From Acanthaster planci (taxonomy: Eukaryota; Echinodermata; Asteroidea; Valvatida; Acanthasteridae), in assembly GCF_001949145.1 (NCBI RefSeq), contig NW_019091572.1, positions 208,930 to 261,404 of the forward strand: DNA of 52,475 nt, given 5' to 3'. The notes beneath the pieces were generated by a model. The model worked only from the letters and a program-made list of their open reading frames with translations, made no database searches and was not told the origin of the DNA. The position numbers were made by a program, and so were the translations under genes. Below are positions 49,901-52,475 of the stretch, in pieces (the first letter of the stretch is position 1; every line of letters begins with the position of its first letter).

Positions 49901-52416
49901 AAAAGGGAAACCTTGAATGAAAAGTCCTCTTTCGTCTCGGCTGTAGGGCCTATGCGTTGAACTTGTATGAACTTATGAAGTTACTCTTAACAGCGTGAAA
50001 TATATGATATTTCAACTTTATAATTTTCCCTGTTTATATCCATGATTTTCATCCTATAAAATACATATTCAAATGTTGGATAAATCATTCAGAATTATTG
50101 ACTGAAAATCTGAATAGTCGCGGTTATACTTACTAAACTTTGGTAAACGAGGAGTGGTTTAATAGCCAGAGAGGATAGGGCCGAGTCAACTTGAATACAT
50201 GACTAATTGGATATTAAACCTTAAATTCAATCAAACATTTGAATATTTGGATATTCAGCACAATTCTAAGAATGGATAAATCAGTCGTATCAAAAGCAGT
50301 GTTCTAAGAGCCCTCAATCAAAAAGGTTCTAGCGACAAAAAGCTATGGCAGTGACAGGAATTAATCCAAATCTTCATACTTACGATTGCATCTTGGAGAG
50401 TAGTAGCCTCGATTACAGTGGGCACAGTAGTCAGGTCTTGTGCAAGACCCGCCATTGGGGCAAGTGGTGACACCAAAACAAATGGCTACAACAAAACCAC
50501 GTTTAAAATCAGAAAGAAGCACACATGTGCATACCCGAGACTTCGGTAAAAATTGTGGGAAGAGCCTTTTGGGGGAAGGGTGAAAATTTGCTTTAGGGAC
50601 CAAACAATCTGGCCTTTAAAACTGGGTGATGATATATACTTTGGGGCTTTTTACACATCTCTGGAAGGAATCAATAATAGTGAAACAAATCACCTCCCTT
50701 GCATCAGTTGTCAACTGTTTTTTTTTAGTAATTTGTTTCTGGGGGACGGGTATACACATGTACACATGCATCCAATATTGATCAGGATGTAAATACAGAG
50801 GTTCACGTCAAGGCAAACTTGGAAGGCAAGGTGTTAAGAAAGAGTTCCATATACGGGCAAAACCATTTTCCCTTAAAATGTATTATTAGCCATCAGAAAG
50901 TGATAACACGCCCTAAAAAGTGAAATGTAGCAAAGAACCGTCCGTAGGATTTACTTAGAAAACAACTAGGTTTTTTACACAAGTCTCACAGGTTTGAGCA
51001 CAGAAGTGTTGTCCATAACTCTCTCCAGGTTTTCTATTACTAGGATATTTCCTGTTACCTTTGCAAGGTAAAAAAGGTAGCATTTTCCCAGTGCATAACT
51101 GCTAGTTTCGTCAATTTTCACATCTTAAACAGTGCCGACTATGTAGGCTGAAATAGATAGCAGGTCACCAAACTTCTGCTTAAAATTGCACTTGCGGATG
51201 GTTTGCAGTAGTTCATGGCTGGGCCAGGAGATGGCCACATTAGGGATAATTTCGACAGCTCATAGAATAAGCCTAGATGAATTGATGATGTCAAATTTTG
51301 TTCTAAACATATGCAATATGCTACTTATAGGATCATTGTCAAGGATGCCCCGAGGAAAGCTTTTGTGTAAACAAATCGTGACGTCTTCAGTAAACATAAG
51401 TCTACTCCAAAATCACCCAGACATGAACAGGTAGCCCATGAACACAACTCACGTTAAACAGGAACACATGCACACGTGATTAACTTTCCTCAATTCAAAC
51501 AATCTTTCACAACAGTGAATTAGAAACAATATCTCCGATGGCGGAATGATCGATGTCTTCATGCGGTAAGTTCGATCAATTATGCAACATCCTGCAAATT
51601 CTAATTGAAAAAAAAAGTTCCAAAGTAGACGTGAGCGAATGACCAAACGCTGTGTATATACGCATTGATAATCCGGCTGACAACTACATGAATGGCCATG
51701 CATCTGCAGTACTCGGTGACTGATCTGCACAGCATGATGATGCCATCTTCCCTACCACTAAGATAATGAAATCCTGGTTTCAGAATGGACTAGATTTAGA
51801 AATAGGAGGTGCCCAACAATTTTCTTGCACAATAAAAGCACAGACCCAACACATTTTATAGGGTATCCGAGATCCTTTTCAAGGGATGCACAATTGTTTT
51901 TTGAGAGGCCAAATGGTTCGGGATTTTTCTTGGTGTTACTGTTTATGGCCTCTGCAGTCTCTCTGAGATAAGAGGGCTATACACAACTTTTGTCACTTTT
52001 CACACATTTTTAGCAGTTTGACACCTGTTAAACTAGAGAATCATTTCTTTAATTCTGTTTTATGTTCTGCGCTTCTGGGAGGGGTTTGGCCCTTCCTTCC
52101 ACCCTAGAATCCATCGGCATCATGGGATATCATGACATGAGTATACTCCTAAAATTTCACAAAAATAGGTGTTGATGAGATTTTACATGAGCTTCCAGTT
52201 GTGCTGTATAGTGCATTCTTAGGTTTATTACGATTCGTAAAAATTAAAGAAAGGATCATAAAGAAAGGACTACAGAAGTCCATTTCCTTCCTTATCTGGC
52301 CAACCATCAGGTCCTGACCATAATTATGGAAGAATGAATGAGTCAACTTACGGGTATTGCAATTTGATGAGACACTTCCAGTCCAGCCGCTGCAACACCT
52401 ATAGCAGGTTCCGTCC
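19598..52416 (-). CDS. Giant multi-exon secreted EGF plus fibronectin-III-like protein (5' partial, 44 exons)
   Basis: A minus-strand gene with 44 exons in the window, all with GT-AG introns. Their summed 8197 nt keep a single frame to the TAG at 19598-19600, about 2731 residues. The 5' end lies outside: the first exon seen has a normal acceptor at its right edge. Order of domains: four Cys-rich EGF-like segments (exons 1-4), a conserved block of about 200 residues (exons 5-7), about 14 beta-rich fibronectin-III-like modules (exons 8-43) with repeating W-x-G-F-x-D-P-x-S-G-I and S-D-G-V-x-x-D-x-S-P-P motifs, and a Cys-containing tail with a coiled coil (exon 44). No membrane helix is found, so an extracellular matrix or surface role is inferred. 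I recall similar unnamed proteins in other invertebrates but cannot confirm this or give a symbol. Individual exons are listed separately. Introns hold SINE and dispersed-repeat copies, and two introns begin with minisatellites containing the splice donor. Confidence 0.9.
20145..20215 (+). repeat. Dispersed repeat in intron 43, copy 1
   Basis: ATTGGTCAAGGAGGCACG, TAACGCGCGCGCACCACCTG and GTTGTGCCA recur in inverted orientation at about 47762-47832 in another intron of the same gene, with few mismatches. Confidence 0.7.
20561..20734 (-). CDS. Large gene exon 43: FN3-like C-terminal half
   Basis: Acceptor TTCTTTCTTCAG, donor GTGAGT, phases 1 and 1. It contains GLDLQSGLRYYGNVRAVNKA, the usual F and G strand signature of these modules, and the linker SSDGFVFEGT. 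Confidence 0.9.
21085..21452. repeat. 45-bp minisatellite containing the exon 42 splice donor
   Basis: About eight diverged tandem units of 40-50 bases. On the minus strand each has the form CACTACCAGGTGTCGCTCAG, TACCTTTCCAGGAG, then GTGAGTGCA. The first unit is the last 34 coding bases of exon 42 plus its donor. The following units lie in the intron and often keep a GTGAGT or GTGAGG (minus strand) at the same place, for example near 21373, 21237, 21283 and 21096. A more degenerate outlier occurs near 20929-20953. Exonic sequence and the 5' splice site have therefore been amplified together. Confidence 0.85.
21419..21560 (-). CDS. Large gene exon 42: FN3-like
   Basis: Acceptor TCATTTTCAG, phase 0 in and 1 out. 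It carries CISWEGVFLDDAMSHYQVSL, a variant of the WxGFxDxxSGIxxY motif, and ends at TTTCCAGGAG before GTGAGTGC. The downstream intron begins with tandem copies of this exon end. Confidence 0.88.
21728..21867 (-). CDS. Large gene exon 41: FN3-like
   Basis: Phases 1 and 0, donor GTAAGA. It contains GVKYHVFVRAWYDANTYALF and the linker RSDGVIPVVTPPSIST. The HAWY/RAWY plus SDGV arrangement marks the end of one module. Confidence 0.9.
22500..22621 (-). CDS. Large gene exon 40: FN3-like
   Basis: Phases 2 and 1, donor GTAACA. WFEWSIGDD begins the module and GVFDAGRDRVWFDVGQ precedes TLDE, which continues into exon 41. Confidence 0.88.
23873..24023 (-). CDS. Large gene exon 39: acidic segment
   Basis: Acceptor TTTGCCTTCAAG, donor GTGAGT, phases 1 and 2. 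It reads PNTEIEVLDVLDLMHDD, then VDETATQFMAAAVWRV. The acidic helix-like character differs from the surrounding beta modules. The frame is fixed by exons 38 and 40. Confidence 0.85.
24528..24705 (-). CDS. Large gene exon 38: Cys-containing linker
   Basis: Acceptor TTTTCTTCACAAG, donor GTGAGC, phases 0 and 1. The correct frame reads VGLQSIRHHSTFETSP, LVLLRSSS and CACAPIGERCAAGQSCND. The five clustered cysteines suggest a small disulfide loop. Two other open frames on the same strand here are not supported by phase. Confidence 0.82.
25317..25460 (-). CDS. Large gene exon 37: FN3-like C-terminal half
   Basis: Phases 0 and 0, donor GTAAAC, acceptor TGTCCCAAG. It ends DLSPPYLYISIWAVNR, the F-strand signature, followed in exon 38 by VGL. 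Confidence 0.85.
26170..26454 (-). CDS. Large gene exon 36: FN3-like
   Basis: Phases 0 and 0, acceptor CCATTCTCAG, donor GTATCT. It begins VDSSPPSVGAF and contains LAWLGFADVHSGISHYLVSV, a full copy of the module's core motif. Confidence 0.92.
27908..28036 (-). CDS. Large gene exon 35: FN3-like C-terminal half
   Basis: Phases 0 and 0, donor GTAAGA, acceptor TTATTGTCTGCAG. It contains HDGSRYIITVVACNAAGLCT, matching the VTATACNAADLC of exon 32. The cysteine pair is likely a disulfide. Confidence 0.9.
28263..28382 (-). CDS. Large gene exon 34: FN3-like N-terminal half
   Basis: Phases 0 and 0, donor GTAAAC. HFSWKFIDPESGIRDQYISL is the module core motif. Confidence 0.88.
28566..28893 (-). CDS. 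Large gene exon 33: FN3-like, nearly a whole module
   Basis: Phases 2 and 0, donor GTAAGA. It reads AHWWGFRDPHSGLSHYEWRA, then ADIYITVRAYNRLGMWSEAT and the linker NGFRLDSSPPDVVD. It is the clearest single-exon copy of the module. Confidence 0.93.
29121..29310 (-). CDS. Large gene exon 32: FN3-like C-terminal half
   Basis: Phases 1 and 2, donor GTGAGT. It contains PGLTYYVTATACNAADLC and TSDGVMVDVSPPVPGKVYDG, the full linker signature. Confidence 0.93.
30431..30707 (-). CDS. Large gene exon 31: FN3-like
   Basis: Phases 0 and 1, acceptor CCTTTTTCAG, donor GTAATA. It contains FTVDASPPVAGHVFDGDLG, FWEGFHDPHSSIIGYFWRAG and CPGCSDV. Confidence 0.93.
30836..31016 (-). CDS. Large gene exon 30: FN3-like
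   Basis: Phases 2 and 0, acceptor TTTTTTTCAG. WKNVFSDRESGVAYYEWAVG is the module core, and FQDGHSYFISVK is the F strand, continued by AINTVGL in exon 31. Confidence 0.92.
31343..31481 (-). CDS. Large gene exon 29: FN3-like linker
   Basis: Phases 1 and 2. It contains TDFVGLSSQAMSDSIVIDTS followed by PPVVNEDHT, the end of one module and the start of the next. Confidence 0.9.
31812..31928 (-). CDS. Large gene exon 28: FN3-like
   Basis: Phases 1 and 1, acceptor TTCTGTCACGGCAG, donor GTAAAG. LRLQNGHKYYATVR is the F-strand motif and joins ATDFVGLSS in exon 29. Confidence 0.87.
32563..32668 (-). CDS. Large gene exon 27: FN3-like N-terminal half
   Basis: Phases 0 and 1, donor GTAAGA. It reads ELVLHWESFTDIEEHG and HHSGIKYYEYAIG, the core motif with a six-residue insertion before SGI. 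Confidence 0.88.
33254..33465 (-). CDS. Large gene exon 26: FN3-like C-terminal half and linker
   Basis: Phases 1 and 0, donor GTAATG. It contains LEHGKRYRICIHADE and SCSDGVVVDTTPPTPGSVWI. Confidence 0.9.
33791..34006 (-). CDS. Large gene exon 25: beta-rich module
   Basis: Phases 1 and 1, donor GTAGGA. It reads YISSTSSLSAVWP, AYFWAAIEDTGSTDFGD and LEYPCNHSRVMACGET. It shows less of the module consensus but has the same place in the order. Confidence 0.87.
34492..34657 (-). CDS. Large gene exon 24: FN3-like C-terminal half
   Basis: Phases 0 and 1, acceptor CATCTTGCTCCAAAG, donor GTAAGT. The correct frame reads LDVCLRLSVRGYNKAGLSSI and EIVDCDN. Longer open frames on this strand are not in phase. 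Confidence 0.85.
35573..35863 (-). CDS. Large gene exon 23: FN3-like
   Basis: Phases 0 and 0, acceptor TTTCATTTTGCAG, donor GTACGA. It contains MTDGFWVLSQPPEVGQV, a divergent SDGV-PP linker, and QELMDFYEWSIAEDGTDG. Confidence 0.88.
35991..36109 (-). CDS. Large gene exon 22: short module segment
   Basis: Phases 1 and 0, acceptor ATCACATACAG, donor GTAATG. It reads GYENQTVVWTTLLDNEDLGM, then VGLVSGAHYRSK. It is supported by phase with both neighbours and by consensus splice sites. Confidence 0.82.
37026..37187 (-). CDS. Large gene exon 21: FN3-like N-terminal half
   Basis: Phases 1 and 1, donor GTAATC. It reads SVPPGVFDQLCQDDIAYQSS and SDISARWTIPKM. ISARW matches the start of the beta sandwich in other modules. 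Confidence 0.88.
37314..37452 (-). CDS. Large gene exon 20: FN3-like C-terminal half
   Basis: Phases 0 and 1, donor GTAAGG. TYYVTVRAISEAGSVSVTSD leads into GVKVIQEGQ, a linker lacking the usual SPP. Confidence 0.9.
37993..38193 (-). CDS. Large gene exon 19: FN3-like
   Basis: Phases 0 and 0, donor GTAAAT. It reads SISARWYGFEHPHLDISYEI and AVGSEGGDSDI, then YHLDGLNLTPLM. Confidence 0.9.
38281..38480 (+). mobile_element. tRNA-derived SINE in intron 18
   Basis: A box TTGGCGTAGTGG at 38292-38303 and B box GGTTCAAATCC at 38335-38345, then CCCGCCTGGTCCACATG, GTGGGTTTTACCCGG, AATACTCCTGTGG and TTTCCCTCCCA. This is a tRNA-like head with the kind of core seen in many invertebrate SINEs. It lies antisense to the host gene. 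The 3' end is uncertain. Confidence 0.75.
38890..39173 (-). CDS. Large gene exon 18: FN3-like C-terminal half and linker
   Basis: Phases 1 and 0, acceptor GTGTCATTGCAG, donor GTACTA. It contains IGPCSSHTSCAAF, HEYYVSVRAQNGAGLT and GVVLDVAPPGEEAAV. Confidence 0.9.
39280..39312 (+). repeat. Short dispersed repeat in intron 17
   Basis: GAGCGGAAGAGCACCCTCGC and GGCGAAAGAAAG closely match about 47836-47870 in intron 6 of the same gene. Confidence 0.5.
39620..39770 (-). CDS. Large gene exon 17: FN3-like linker and N-terminal half
   Basis: Phases 0 and 1, donor GTGAGT. It begins VIGPIVVDTAPPLFVGRV, and LIAEWADNAF leads to SLRYQVAIG. Confidence 0.9.
39901..40110 (-). CDS. Large gene exon 16: FN3-like
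   Basis: Phases 0 and 0, donor GTGTGT. VNVSWMGEDPESSIYDYQIG is the module core, and VVRLILTAVNKAQLSTTK is the F-G region. Confidence 0.92.
40536..40680 (-). CDS. Large gene exon 15: inter-module segment
   Basis: Acceptor GCTCTGTACCAAG, donor GTATGC, phases 2 and 0. It reads KAALVDDLSAYPEMVG, then LDCLWIPAVQEKFFLP. Another frame on this strand is longer, but only this one joins exon 16 in phase and flows into VNVSW. Confidence 0.8.
40905..41179 (-). CDS. Large gene exon 14: FN3-like C-terminal half and linker
   Basis: Phases 0 and 2, acceptor CCATTTGTTTAG, donor GTAGGG. It contains PGRYYVTVIAYNRALEPSEA and CSDGVVIDMSPPELSEI. Confidence 0.93.
41427..41633 (-). CDS. Large gene exon 13: FN3-like linker and N-terminal half
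   Basis: Phases 0 and 0, donor GTAAGT. VTVDTSAPQAGVVYDGILG is followed by AHWEGFFDKESGVKFYQYLF and CWMNE. Confidence 0.93.
42058..42225 (-). CDS. Large gene exon 12: Cys loop and F-G strands
   Basis: Phases 0 and 0, acceptor GGCTTTTTCAG, donor GTACGT. CDPASCLCIPAGDC has four cysteines, followed by YSITLTVTNHVGLVTSATIR. Confidence 0.9.
42548..42668 (-). CDS. Large gene exon 11: FN3-like N-terminal half
   Basis: I chose the acceptor with a strong pyrimidine tract, TTCTTCCCCCACCAG, ending at 42669. A weaker in-frame alternative (GTCAAAGAG) would add seven residues. It reads VAFRTYDIHSGVRSIHWRLW and ends RRIDA before GTACGT. Phases 2 and 0. Confidence 0.82.
43239..43605 (-). CDS. Large gene exon 10: beta-rich module
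   Basis: Phases 1 and 2, acceptor TTATTTCTATAG, donor GTAGAA. It contains FRVYYDIDHSGGRTTVAVSD, DSVRFWVEARDLTGHSVRD and the linker VHADSSPPIIEDFW. Confidence 0.9.
43708..43998 (-). CDS. Large gene exon 9: beta-rich module
   Basis: Phases 1 and 1, acceptor CCACCTGTTTTCTAG, donor GTAAAT. VYSVILSVVDNAGNFRLSRR is followed by FVFYDND and DYLWLTSLNSG. Confidence 0.9.
44334..44546. repeat. 33-bp minisatellite starting at the exon 8 splice donor
   Basis: About six tandem 33-base units. On the minus strand each reads GTAGGTTGCAGAGGCC, then ATAGTATGTATTCTGTG. The first unit begins exactly at the donor of exon 8 (GTAGGT at 44540), and all six units carry GTAGGT, GTGGGT or GTTGGT at the equivalent place. 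On the plus strand the same array produces an artificial open frame of 11-residue repeats. Use of a downstream copy would run into an in-frame TAG after a few codons. Confidence 0.9.
44541..44724 (-). CDS. Large gene exon 8: FN3-like N-terminal half
   Basis: Phases 0 and 1, acceptor TTCATCTCACAG. It contains ITITWQGWADDLAGIKEYDL and ends LPHVG across GTAGGT. The intron that follows begins with a 33-bp minisatellite of donor-containing units. Confidence 0.9.
46559..46772 (-). CDS. Large gene exon 7: end of conserved block
   Basis: Phases 2 and 0, acceptor GTTGAATTGCAG, donor GTGAGA. It reads RIDVSATNGGYLKLFNRD, FTFDFVEPYHCVSAAGGC, then DVTTQ. The cysteine pair may close a loop. Confidence 0.88.
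47762..47832 (-). repeat. Dispersed repeat in intron 6, copy 2
   Basis: Inverted copy of 20145-20215, sharing TAACGCGCGCG, ACCACCTG and TTGTGCCA. The adjacent 47836-47870 matches a second intronic site at 39280. Confidence 0.65.
47898..48030 (-). CDS. Large gene exon 6: conserved block
   Basis: Phases 1 and 2. Of two possible donors, GTGTAA and GTAAGT, the second agrees with the phase of exon 7. It reads LGSRYCTTSTTGRSFNRH and VTCEVTFTLNHNSWNP. Confidence 0.85.
48185..48436 (-). CDS. Large gene exon 5: start of conserved block
   Basis: Phases 1 and 1, donor GTGAGT. It contains NVQNFRNLRVNWVSSYQPTG and HPYIESVGLGIVGARVTAAV. It follows the last EGF-like module directly. I do not recognise the domain family. 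Confidence 0.87.
48832..48936 (-). CDS. Large gene exon 4: EGF-like module
   Basis: Acceptor TTTTTTTTTGTTCAG, donor GTGAGT, phases 1 and 1. In the frame set by exons 3 and 5 it has six cysteines: QCSWRSDSNACYPGSC, then RCSCKSGFSGRDC, the classic EGF ending. A longer open frame on this strand is out of phase. Confidence 0.88.
49217..49330 (+). repeat. Dispersed repeat, copy 2 (intron 3)
   Basis: Same-orientation relative of 19070-19192, sharing GCAGGT, CTATAAT, ATGGCTGATGCC, CTAACAAC and CCACTTCG. Confidence 0.6.
49347..49484 (-). CDS. Large gene exon 3: Cys-rich EGF-like module
   Basis: Acceptor CGTTATTTTACAG, donor GTAAGT, phases 1 and 1. It has six cysteines in QCSPIAHCVEVFC, KCDRCDGEFG and RRCI. 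Confidence 0.88.
50384..50485 (-). CDS. Large gene exon 2: EGF-like module
   Basis: Acceptor TTTTGTTGTAG, donor GTAAGT, phases 1 and 1. CFGVTTCPNGGSCTRPDYC is followed by HCNRGYYSPRC: six cysteines with CPNGGSC typical of EGF domains. Confidence 0.9.
52352..52416 (-). CDS. Large gene exon 1 of window: end of a Cys-rich module
   Basis: Acceptor CCGTGTGCAG at its right edge shows that an intron and further 5' exons lie beyond the window. Donor GTAAGT. It reads GTCYRCCSGWTGSVSSNC, the C-terminal half of an EGF-like module. Phase out is 1. Confidence 0.85.
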
Positions 52417-52475
52417 CTGCACACGGTTAAACAGGAAAAACATTCAATTCAATTCACATTTATTTCCATACTCTT

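Noticed and set aside
1-52475. CRISPR arrays, bacterial operons, rRNA genes
   Set aside because: None seen. The sequence is eukaryotic and the tandem repeats present are minisatellites without CRISPR spacing.

Overview
This is a eukaryotic nuclear window from an animal, most likely a marine invertebrate deuterostome such as an echinoderm (low to moderate confidence). The reasons are many small exons with canonical GT-AG introns of a few hundred bases to 1.9 kb, AT-rich spacers, tRNA-derived SINE relics, a non-LTR retrotransposon relic, many TACATGTA-type palindromes, and a giant extracellular EGF plus fibronectin-III-like protein. There is one 284-base assembly gap at 16258-16541.

The left third (1-19.6 kb) is gene-poor. 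It holds a broken histone H4-like sequence (2512-2790), a SINE-like relic (about 3130-3325), one intact intronless minus-strand flavin amine oxidase gene of the polyamine oxidase type (8120-9517), a candidate MITE with terminal inverted repeats (10809-11675), a candidate promoter with CRE and TATA elements (13384-13435), a 2.7 kb inverted repeat whose arms each carry a tRNA-like Pol III promoter (about 14180-16885), a decayed LINE reverse transcriptase (about 17078-17640), and a pair of inverted sequences resembling the hammerhead-ribozyme region of Penelope-like elements (about 18011-18300).

The right two thirds (19.6-52.4 kb) is one minus-strand gene. I joined 44 exons by hand from splice sites and reading phase. 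They form one uninterrupted frame of 8197 nt, about 2731 residues plus the stop, and the 5' part lies beyond the right edge. The visible protein has Cys-rich EGF-like modules, then a conserved block of about 200 residues, then a long series of fibronectin-III-like modules marked by W-x-G-F-x-D-P-x-S-G-I and S-D-G-V-x-x-D-x-S-P-P linkers, then a Cys-containing tail with a predicted C-terminal coiled coil. No membrane segment is seen, so it is probably secreted or matrix-bound. I do not know an established gene name for it.

The most unusual observation is that two introns of this gene begin with a tandem minisatellite (about 45-bp and 33-bp units) whose repeat unit contains the exon's own 5' splice site, so each exon is followed by a string of duplicated donor-like sequences. 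Everything is read by eye. No alignment, transcript or database evidence was available.
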